Source of the DNA: an uncultured bacterium
GTDB taxonomy: Bacteria > Planctomycetota > Planctomycetia > Pirellulales > UBA1268
NCBI GenBank assembly: GCA_937959175.1
Contig: CALGAS010000525.1
Coordinates: 1-6,020 of the forward strand
Length of the DNA: 6,020 bases
Direction: 5' to 3'
In this document: in pieces, positions 1-6,014 of the stretch
Position numbering within the stretch: position 1 is the first letter of the stretch
How the letters are laid out: each line of letters starts with the position of its first letter
Position numbers and translations under genes: made by a program
Notes under the pieces: generated by a model
Databases searched by the model: none
What the model was told of the DNA's origin: nothing
Seen by the model: the letters and a program-made list of their open reading frames with translations, nothing else

Positions 1-1338
1 CGCCTCGATCTGCTCGAGGGCCTCCCCGATCCGCTCCACGGCGCGGTGTTGCTCGCTGCTGCCGGCCTGAACCTCTTCCACCAGCGATCGCACCGCCGCC
101 GACTGCTCGGCCAGCGCGGTGATCGCGGTGGTGACCTCGTCGACCTTCGATCGGCCGGCCTGCGACCGCGCGATCGATTCCTCGATCAGGCCGGCCGTCT
201 CACGGGCCGCCTCGGCGGATCGCTGAGCGAGGCTGCGAACCTCATCGGCGACCACGGCAAAGCCGAGGCCCGCCTCGCCGGCCCGGGCGGCCTCCACGGC
301 GGCATTGAGGGCGAGGATGTTGGTCTGAAAGGCGATTTCATCGATCACTTTGTTGATCTTGGAAATCCGGGTGGCCCCTTCGTCGATCTCCTCCATCGCA
401 GTGACCATCCCGGCGAGCAGCGTCGTCGCCTCTCCGAACTGTTCCCGCTCCTTGCCAACCAGGTCGGCGGCGGCCGTGGTGCGGCGGGAGTTCTCGGTAG
501 CCATGCTGCTGGTCTCGCGGGCCGAAGCTGAAATGTCCTCCACCGCCGCCACCTGCTCGGACGCCCCCTGGGCCAGCGACTGGCTGGCAGCCGCCACCTG
601 CGTCGCCCCGCTGCCGACATTCTCGGCGGTGTCGGAGAGGCTGCCGATGGCCGCCTGAAGGTTGCGGCCATGCCGGCCGATGCTCAGCCATGTCAGCACG
701 GTGGCCGCCAGGGCGACAGCCACGACCGTGAGGACCAGCCAGTCGGTCTGGCGACGGATGCCGGCGACCGTCGCCTCCGTCCGCCGATCGATCATCTCCT
801 CAAACTCGCTGATCGGATTCATGATGATGTCCTTGTCGGCATGGTATTGCTCGTCATGCATGATCCGCCGAGCCATGTCGAGGTCGGGCTCGCCCTCCTT
901 CGTGTAGCCTCCCTTCCCGTCGGCAAACCGTCCTTTGACGGCGTTCATGGCGATTGTCTCGGTGGTGACCAGGGCGTTGGAGTTGTCCTCGGCCTCCTTG
1001 AGTTTGGTGAACTCTTCCGGCGTGAACCCCTCCCGCTCCATCAGCGTCCGCAGCGGCACGATCCGGCCGTCGGGCCTGGCAGCCTCGCCGTTCCGCACCG
1101 CCAGGACATGCCAATACTGCCGTTCGTAATCTGCATCGCCCGTGACGACGTACGTCCGAGCGAGCCTCGTCAACTCATCGGAACTTCGCCGCAGCTCATT
1201 GGCCAGCCGGTACGAGGCGTAGCGACTCGACTGGGCCCGGTTGAGCCGCTGCTGGTTCCAGAACGCCAGCAGCGACAAGACCAGCAGACCGGCCACGGGC
1301 CCGATCGTGGTGAGCTTGAGGCGTTGCAGCGTGTTCAT
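1..1338 (-). CDS. Methyl-accepting chemotaxis protein (MCP 1), C-terminus cut by window edge
   Basis: This is a transmembrane chemoreceptor that would control CheA through CheW. It reads from ATG at 1338 leftwards without a stop for 446 codons and leaves the window, so the C-terminal part of the returning helix is missing. Residues about 9-27 form a hydrophobic membrane segment. Residues about 30-195 form a mostly helical periplasmic sensor with RTYVVTGD (61-68) and VRNGEAARP (81-89). I recall similar sequences in sensor regions of other MCPs and hybrid kinases, ligand unknown. TM2 is about residues 200-219. No HAMP domain (no GDL or DEIG-like motif) follows. The signalling hairpin tip is clear: DEIAFQTNILALNAAVEAA (333-351), then RAGE and FAVVADEVRSLAQRSAEAA. 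ASEQ (259-262) and SSEQ (427-430) are candidate methylation sites. A GGGAG ribosome site lies 5 nt upstream of the ATG. It is divergent from cheA and has a different sensor from MCP 2. Family assignment is very secure; the ligand is not known. Confidence 0.95.
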   Translation of the reverse strand, partial: MNTLQRLKLTTIGPVAGLLVLSLLAFWNQQRLNRAQSSRYASYRLANELRRSSDELTRLARTYVVTGDADYERQYWHVLAVRNGEAARPDGRIVPLRTLMEREGFTPEEFTKLKEAEDNSNALVTTETIAMNAVKGRFADGKGGYTKEGEPDLDMARRIMHDEQYHADKDIIMNPISEFEEMIDRRTEATVAGIRRQTDWLVLTVVAVALAATVLTWLSIGRHGRNLQAAIGSLSDTAENVGSGATQVAAASQSLAQGASEQVAAVEDISASARETSSMATENSRRTTAAADLVGKEREQFGEATTLLAGMVTAMEEIDEGATRISKINKVIDEIAFQTNILALNAAVEAARAGEAGLGFAVVADEVRSLAQRSAEAARETAGLIEESIARSQAGRSKVDEVTTAITALAEQSAAVRSLVEEVQAGSSEQHRAVERIGEALEQIEA

Positions 1339-1343
1339 GTCGG

Positions 1344-1348
1344 CTCCC
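1344..1348 (-). promoter_or_regulatory. Ribosome binding site of MCP 1
   Basis: GGGAG on the minus strand lies 5 nt upstream of the ATG at 1338. It supports that start, which also gives a normal N-terminus: a short polar stretch followed by the first membrane helix. Confidence 0.6.
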
Positions 1349-1472
1349 GGGGTATGGCTCGAGGGCGGGATCGGCCCGCCGGGCTAGTCTAGTTCGCGGA
1401 TTGGGCTGCTCCTCGGCGGTAGATTCCGCATTTTCAGAGTTTCCGGCAGCGGTGAAATCACGAGCTAGGATT

Positions 1473-1484
1473 GGCAACGTTGCC
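1473..1484. promoter_or_regulatory. Perfect 12-bp palindrome, candidate operator
   Basis: GGCAACGTTGCC is a perfect palindrome without a spacer. It lies 48 nt upstream of the ATG start proposed for cheA and 134 nt upstream of MCP 1. Its position between divergent chemotaxis genes would suit a binding site for a dimeric regulator, but the arms are only 6 bp and no regulator is in view. It could also occur by chance in GC-rich DNA. Confidence 0.3.
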
Positions 1485-1531
1485 GGCGGCCCGTGTCCCG
1501 GGGTCGCCCTCCGCCTGTCTGGATTTCGGCC

Positions 1532-3739
1532 ATGGCTGATCAGCAATCGATGAGCGACCCCGACGATCTGCTCCGCAAGATCGGGCTGGAACTCGCCTTT
1601 CTCGACCTGGCGGCCGAGGCCGACACCACGACGCTCAGCGGGCTGCTCGAGGCGTTCGCGCGGTCCCTGGACGACGCTCCTGCCGCGATCCGTGGAGCGC
1701 TGGCGACGGCTGGCGGCTGGCTGGCCGATGCCTCCTCACGACCGAGCGATCTCGCAGCCGCCTTCACCGAGTGGCATGCCTGGACGACCGAGGCGATCAC
1801 CGCCTGGCAGCAGCAGCGGCCCCTGCCGCCGCTGCCGCCGCTGCTGGCACCGCCGCCGGAGCCCGGGCCGATTGTGGCCGGGGCAGGCGAATCCCGCTGG
1901 CAACCTCCGACGGACGCAGACGCCGCTGAGGAGGTTCCACTGCTGCCGGCCGGGTTTGACCCCGAGATGATCGGCCTGTTTTGCAGCGAGGCCGAGGAAC
2001 TGCTGTCCGACATCGAGCAATCGGCCATCGTGCTCGAAACCGATGCATCGGACGCAGAGACCCTGGCCACGCTGTTTCGCAGCTTCCATACGCTCAAGGG
2101 CAACGCGGCCGTCATGAAGCTCGCCGTGCTGCAACGGCTGGCCCACGAGGTGGAGTCGCTCCTCGATGCCGCCCGCCGCGGCCGGCGGCCGCTCGACCGT
2201 GACGCGATCGACGTCGTCTTGGCGGCGGCCGACCTCGTGAGTCGGGCGGTGGCCGAGATGGGCCGGCAGCTCGCCGGCCAGGATGCGGGCCGGTCGATTC
2301 CGTTGCCTGTGTCCGCCGTGATCGACAGGGTCCACGCCGTAGTGGCGAGTCCCTCGCAGCCGCCGCGGACAGAGCCGCAGGCTGCTTTCCAGCCGGCCCC
2401 CGCGGAGCCGCCCGCGGCACAGCCACCCGAGCCGCCGCGTGCCGCGGTGCCTGAGGCCCCTGCCTCGCCCTCGCCCCAGCCGGCACCCGCGGCCGCCTCG
2501 CCCGCTCCGCGCGACAGCCAGCCGGCAACTCCCGCCCCGATCCCAGCCCCACCTCGCCTCGGCCGCGCCGCCACCTCCGTGCGGGTCGACACGGGCAAGC
2601 TCGACAACCTGGTTGACCTCGTCGGGGAGCTCGTGATCGCCCAGTCGATGGTCTTCCAGGCGGCCGCCACCTCGGCCGATGAGCGGCTGACACGGTCCCT
2701 CGGCCAGTTGCGAGGCATTACGGCCGACCTCCAGCGAACGGCGATGGCCATGCGAATGCTGCCGATCAAGGGCACCTTTCAGAAGATGGCCCGGCTGGTC
2801 CGCGACACCGGCGTGGCCCTCGGCAAGCAGATTCGCCTCGTCATCGAGGGCGAGGAGACGGAGCTCGATCGCACGGTCATCGAGGAGATCGGCGACCCGT
2901 TGGTCCACATGCTCCGCAACGCCGTCGACCACGGGATCGAGCTCCCCGCCGAGCGAGAGGCCGCCGGCAAGCCCGCCACGGGCACGATCCGTCTGCGGGC
3001 GTTCCACGAGGGGGGCTTCGTCGTGATCGAAATCGCCGACGATGGCCGTGGGCTCGACCCGGCCAGGATCCGGACCAAGGCGATCGAGCGGGGCCTCCTC
3101 GCCCCCGACGCGGTGATCGACCGGCGGGAGCTCCTGGAACTGATCTTTGCCCCTGGCTTTTCCACCGCTGAGCAGATCAGCGACGTGTCGGGCCGTGGCG
3201 TCGGCATGGACGTCGTCCGGCGGAACATCGAACGGGTCCGCGGCAAAGTGGAGATCGACTCGGTGCCGGGTCAGGGGACCACCTTCACGGTCTTCATGCC
3301 CCTGACGCTGGCGATCATCGAGGGGCTGATCGTGACGGTCGCCGACCAGCGGTTCGTCATCCCGACCCTCGCCGTCCGGGAATCGTTTCGCCCCCTGACA
3401 GGCAGCATCACCACCGTGCAGGGTCGAGGCGAGTTGGTCGACGTCCGCGGCCGCCAGGTGCCGCTGTTGCGGCTGGGCAGGCACCTCGGGATTGGCGGGG
3501 TGGAGGACGTGAACCAGGGCATCGTGGTGGTGCTCGAGGCAGGTCACGACTGCCGCGGCCTGCTGGTGGACGATCTCGCCGGCAAGCAGGAAGTGGTGAT
3601 CAAGTCGTTGGGTGAAACCTTTGCCGGCCGGACCGCCTTCGCCGGCGCCGCGATCCTCGGAGATGGCCGCGTGGGCCTGATCCTCGACACCACGGCGCTG
3701 GTCCGACTCGGCCGCCGTTCCACGGAGACCGCGGCCTGA
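1532..3739 (+). CDS. cheA: Chemotaxis histidine kinase CheA
   Basis: Cytoplasmic kinase that autophosphorylates under receptor control and passes phosphate to response regulators. From ATG 1532 it is 735 residues. An alanine-rich, probably helical N-terminal extension (about 10-93) and a Pro-rich stretch (96-125) precede the HPt domain (about 141-250), whose phosphorylated histidine is H186 in FRSFHTLKG. A Pro/Ala-rich linker (272-346) replaces a recognisable P2 domain. The P3 dimerisation helices start at SVRVDTGKLDNLVDLVGEL (349-367). The ATPase domain (about 413-590) has its N box at HMLRNAVDHG (459-468), DDGRGLD (503-509), GRGVGMD (554-560) and GTTF (582-585), all intact. A CheW-like P5 domain fills 591-735. 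The start is uncertain: GTG 1493 would add 13 residues with an unconvincing sequence, and ATG 1550 is also possible; none has a strong ribosome site. It is the first gene of the cheA-cheW-MCP operon. Identity is very secure. Confidence 0.97.
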   Translation: MADQQSMSDPDDLLRKIGLELAFLDLAAEADTTTLSGLLEAFARSLDDAPAAIRGALATAGGWLADASSRPSDLAAAFTEWHAWTTEAITAWQQQRPLPPLPPLLAPPPEPGPIVAGAGESRWQPPTDADAAEEVPLLPAGFDPEMIGLFCSEAEELLSDIEQSAIVLETDASDAETLATLFRSFHTLKGNAAVMKLAVLQRLAHEVESLLDAARRGRRPLDRDAIDVVLAAADLVSRAVAEMGRQLAGQDAGRSIPLPVSAVIDRVHAVVASPSQPPRTEPQAAFQPAPAEPPAAQPPEPPRAAVPEAPASPSPQPAPAAASPAPRDSQPATPAPIPAPPRLGRAATSVRVDTGKLDNLVDLVGELVIAQSMVFQAAATSADERLTRSLGQLRGITADLQRTAMAMRMLPIKGTFQKMARLVRDTGVALGKQIRLVIEGEETELDRTVIEEIGDPLVHMLRNAVDHGIELPAEREAAGKPATGTIRLRAFHEGGFVVIEIADDGRGLDPARIRTKAIERGLLAPDAVIDRRELLELIFAPGFSTAEQISDVSGRGVGMDVVRRNIERVRGKVEIDSVPGQGTTFTVFMPLTLAIIEGLIVTVADQRFVIPTLAVRESFRPLTGSITTVQGRGELVDVRGRQVPLLRLGRHLGIGGVEDVNQGIVVVLEAGHDCRGLLVDDLAGKQEVVIKSLGETFAGRTAFAGAAILGDGRVGLILDTTALVRLGRRSTETAA

Positions 3740-3754
3740 AGCCGCCATGAGACG

Positions 3755-4306
3755 ATGTCCAAGCCTCACACCGACCACGCCTCTCTCGAGCAGCCCCGGG
3801 CGTCCGCCGCCGAGGGCAAATACCTGACCTTCACACTGGCCGCCGAAGCCTACGGGGTGCCGGTTCTGGCCGTCCGGGAAATCATCCGGCTCTGCCCGAT
3901 CACGCCGGTCGCCACGATGCCGCCTCATGTGCGAGGCGTCATCAACCTGAGGGGCCGGGTCATCCCGCTGATCGATCTGCGGGTCCGTCTCGGGCTCCCG
4001 CCCGAACCCGATCATGATCGCACCTGCATCATCGTGGCCCAGGTGGCCACACCCGGCGGCGGCAGGCCCTACGCCGTCGTCGTCGACAGCGTCGACGAGG
4101 TGGCCAGCCTTTCCGCAGCCGACATCGCCGCGCCGCCCGACTTCGGAGCCGCCGTCGACACGCGGTTCATCACCGGCATGGCCCGTCGAGAAAGTGGCGT
4201 GGCGACGCTCCTCGACCTCGACGCGATCGCCACGGCGGATCAGCTTCTCGAACCTTCCGCCGACGCTCCCCCCGATTCATCCCGCGGTCCAGGAGATCAG
4301 CCATGA
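3755..4306 (+). CDS. cheW: Chemotaxis adaptor protein CheW
   Basis: CheW is the cytoplasmic scaffold linking chemoreceptor tips to the P5 domain of CheA in signalling arrays. The 183-residue product has a single CheW domain at about residues 21-163, beginning KYLTFTLAAEAYGVPVLAVREI. It shows RGVINLRGRVIPLIDLR (60-76), with the conserved NLRG at 64-67, VDSVDEV (111-117) and FITGMARRESGVATLLDLD (138-156). These are the typical sheet-forming segments. A polar N-terminal extension of 20 residues and a Pro/Asp/Ser-rich tail (165-183) make it slightly longer than common CheW proteins. It starts 15 nt after cheA with only a weak GAGA upstream, suggesting coupled translation. Its stop overlaps the start of the MCP gene (ATGA), so kinase, adaptor and receptor are co-expressed. 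Identity is very secure. Confidence 0.97.
   Translation: MSKPHTDHASLEQPRASAAEGKYLTFTLAAEAYGVPVLAVREIIRLCPITPVATMPPHVRGVINLRGRVIPLIDLRVRLGLPPEPDHDRTCIIVAQVATPGGGRPYAVVVDSVDEVASLSAADIAAPPDFGAAVDTRFITGMARRESGVATLLDLDAIATADQLLEPSADAPPDSSRGPGDQP
4291..4296 (+). promoter_or_regulatory. Strong Shine-Dalgarno for MCP 2 inside the end of cheW
   Basis: AGGAGA lies 6 nt before ATG 4303. It is the best ribosome site in the window and sits inside the last codons of cheW, so the receptor can be initiated on its own as well as through the overlapping stop/start. It fixes the MCP 2 start. Confidence 0.7.
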
Positions 4307-5880
4307 GCCACCTGACGATTCCTCGTCGCGTCGGCGTCGCCTTCGCGATCCTCGTCCTCGCGGTGCTCGCCGTTGGCGGCGCCTCGCTCTGGCGGCTCTG
4401 GGCCCTCAATGCCAACGTCGAGACGCTCTCGGGCAACACCGTGCCCTCGGTGGTGACCCTCAGCCGGGTCATCACCGACAATCTCGTGATTCTCCAGGCT
4501 GCTCGGACGGCCGTCCTCGACACCGATCAGCCGGACCGGATGCAGGCCGCCCGCGGACAGCTCACCGAAGCGATCCGCCGCAGTGACGAGGCGGTGGCAA
4601 CCTATCGCGGCCTGCTCAGCGATACCGAAGACCAACGGCTCTTCGAACTTGGCCAGCAGGCGCGGCAGGCGTTCTTGGCGGAGGTCCGGGAGGCGATCAA
4701 TCTCGCCGATGCGGGCGAGGCCGCCGCCGCCCGGGCCGCCATTCTCGACGGTGTTGAAGCCGTCGCCGACCGCTGCCTCGATCGGTTCAACGAGGCGATC
4801 GAACACAACCTCGACCTTGCCTCCATCGAGGTGGCAGCGGCCCGGTCGCGACTCCGCTCCGGCTATGCGGTGGCCGGCACGATGATCGCCCTGGCCACCG
4901 TCCTTGGCTCGTTCCTGGCCGCCGGCATCACCCGGTCGCTCTCGAAGGCGCTGATCGGGATCTCCGATGCCCTGGAAACCGGGGCGACCCAGACAGCCGA
5001 CGCCTGCGACCGGCTGGCGGGGGTGAATCGCACGGTTGCCGCAGGCTGTGCCGAACAGGGCTCGGCGGTCGCGGAAACCGGGGCAGCCCTCGAACAGATG
5101 TCGGCGATGATCCGCTGCACGGCCGACAATGCCGCCCGTGCCACGCAACTGGCCCGCGAGGCCCGCTCGGCGGCCGAGACCGGTGCCGGCACGATGGCGG
5201 AGATGGACGCCGCCATGCAGTCGATCGGAGCGGCCAGCGCCGAGGTCGCCAAGATCGTCAAACAGATCGACGAGATCGCCTTTCAGACCAACATCCTCGC
5301 CCTCAACGCGGCCGTCGAGGCGGCCCGGGCCGGGGAGGCCGGCGCCGGCTTCGCCGTGGTGGCCGACGAAGTTCGTTCGCTCGCCCAGCGGAGTGCCGCA
5401 GCGGCTCGCGAAACGGCCGAGCGGATCGAGGCGGCGATCGAGAGTAGCCGACAGGGCGAGGCGAGCTGCGGCCGGGTGGGCCGGTCGTTGACCACGATTG
5501 CCGAGCACGTGACCGCGGCCGACAAGCTCGTCGCCGAGATCGCCACCGCGGCCCAAGAGCAGGCGCAGGGCATCCGTCAGATCGGCTCGGCGATGAACCA
5601 GCTCGACCAGGTGACGCAGGAAAACGCCGCCCGAGCGGATGAAGGCGTCGCGGCCGCCAGCGATCTCACCGCCCAGGCCGCGGATGTTCGTGGGCACGTC
5701 GAGGGGCTGCGGGCGCTTGTCGTGGCGGGCGGCCCGCCGCCGGCAGCCGCTCGTCTGCCGGCGACAGCACCCCTCGATCCGGCCGCATCTCAGAGAGCAA
5801 CGCTGCCGGCACCCCGGATTCCGATGCCCGGTGACGCCGGCCTGGAGGACGCCGACGACAGGCACTTTCGGGATTTTTGA
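4303..5880 (+). CDS. Methyl-accepting chemotaxis protein (MCP 2) with four-helix-bundle type sensor and C-terminal tether
   Basis: Transmembrane chemoreceptor of 525 residues, very likely the partner of the upstream CheA and CheW. TM1 is about residues 10-30 and TM2 about 188-208. The 155 residues between them are almost wholly helical, with the heptad-like pattern and position of a four-helix-bundle MCP sensor; the ligand cannot be read. ITRSLSKALIGI (209-220) looks like the first helix of a HAMP domain, but the rest of HAMP is absent and the signalling coiled coil follows at once. The hairpin tip is DEIAFQTNILALNAAVEAA (323-341), then RAGE, FAVVADEVRSLAQRSAAAA. Candidate methylation pairs are EQ 251-252, EQ 264-265, EQ 419-420 and QE 439-440. 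Each arm is roughly 125 residues, about 18 heptads. A Pro/Ala-rich tail (about 474-520) ends in HFRDF, a probable CheR/CheB docking pentapeptide. Cysteines 235, 249, 272 and 389 in the cytoplasmic part are unusual. Family assignment is very secure. Confidence 0.97.
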   Translation: MSHLTIPRRVGVAFAILVLAVLAVGGASLWRLWALNANVETLSGNTVPSVVTLSRVITDNLVILQAARTAVLDTDQPDRMQAARGQLTEAIRRSDEAVATYRGLLSDTEDQRLFELGQQARQAFLAEVREAINLADAGEAAAARAAILDGVEAVADRCLDRFNEAIEHNLDLASIEVAAARSRLRSGYAVAGTMIALATVLGSFLAAGITRSLSKALIGISDALETGATQTADACDRLAGVNRTVAAGCAEQGSAVAETGAALEQMSAMIRCTADNAARATQLAREARSAAETGAGTMAEMDAAMQSIGAASAEVAKIVKQIDEIAFQTNILALNAAVEAARAGEAGAGFAVVADEVRSLAQRSAAAARETAERIEAAIESSRQGEASCGRVGRSLTTIAEHVTAADKLVAEIATAAQEQAQGIRQIGSAMNQLDQVTQENAARADEGVAAASDLTAQAADVRGHVEGLRALVVAGGPPPAAARLPATAPLDPAASQRATLPAPRIPMPGDAGLEDADDRHFRDF

Positions 5881-5954
5881 TGTCCGGCGGGTGAAGTGCC
5901 GGAGGTGGTGGAGGGTGAACGCGGTTTGGGCGGGTTGGTGGTGAGCGATTGTTC

Positions 5955-5979
5955 GGGCTTCCGGAGACCGGGAAAGCCC
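5955..5979 (+). terminator. Hairpin downstream of MCP 2, possible terminator or 3' stabiliser
   Basis: GGGCTTCCGG (5955-5964) pairs with CCGG (5968-5971) and AAGCCC (5974-5979). This gives a 10-bp stem with a 2-nt bulge (GA, 5972-5973) and a 3-nt loop. It starts 74 nt after the MCP 2 stop. No T-run follows, so intrinsic termination here is doubtful; it may protect the 3' end of the operon mRNA or act with the next hairpin. Confidence 0.4.
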
Positions 5980-5992
5980 AACGGCCCGCCGT

Positions 5993-6014
5993 CCCCCCGG
6001 CTCGCGCCGGGGGG
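5993..6014 (+). terminator. Probable transcription terminator hairpin of the cheA operon
   Basis: CCCCCCGGC (5993-6001) and GCCGGGGGG (6006-6014) form a perfect 9-bp stem with a TCGC tetraloop. CTTCT follows, a weak T-rich tail cut off by the window edge at 6020. It lies 112 nt after the last stop codon and is very stable on paper. Being symmetric, it could also act on a leftward gene beyond the window. The incomplete T-tract keeps the confidence moderate. Confidence 0.55.

Larger units (their letters stand above)
1339..1531. promoter_or_regulatory. Divergent intergenic region between MCP 1 and cheA
   Basis: This 193-nt region must hold the promoters for both the leftward MCP 1 and the rightward cheA-cheW-MCP 2 operon. 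It is less GC-rich around 1420-1475 than the flanking genes. I could not find a convincing -35/-10 pair, a sigma-28 type or a sigma-54 type promoter on either strand. TAGGAT at 1466-1471 resembles a -10 box in four of six positions but has no good -35 partner. A short inverted repeat, GGCGGG (1364-1369) and CCCGCC (1375-1380) with a 5-nt loop, lies in the probable leader of MCP 1. If cheA starts at GTG 1493, the region shortens to 154 nt. Confidence 0.4.

Noticed and set aside
46..1392. Plus-strand frames of 161 and 240 residues over the left part of the window
   Set aside because: Both are antisense to MCP 1, whose minus-strand frame is open from 1338 to the edge with clear receptor motifs.
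1472..1484. TGGCAACGTTGCC as a sigma-54 promoter
   Set aside because: The GG and GC elements are far too close for the sigma-54 -24/-12 spacing; the sequence is better described as a palindrome.
2345..2572. C-rich repetitive stretch as a DNA repeat or CRISPR-like array
   Set aside because: There is no regular repeat unit. The composition follows from Pro and Ala codons of the CheA linker in an uninterrupted frame.
1540..2775. 411-residue minus-strand frame opposite the cheA N-terminal half
   Set aside because: Ser/Arg/Ala-rich translation without motifs; a mirror of biased cheA codons and the Pro/Ala linker.
1736..4015. Long 759-residue reading frame on the minus strand across cheA and the start of cheW
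   Set aside because: It is antisense to two genes with complete conserved motifs. Its translation is rich in Arg, Gly, His and Asp without domain motifs, typical of the shadow frame of GC-rich coding DNA.
4297..5865. 522-residue minus-strand frame covering almost all of MCP 2
   Set aside because: The receptor frame has membrane segments and the MCP hairpin. The opposite frame is low-complexity Gly/Arg/His sequence with no recognisable domain and no convincing start.
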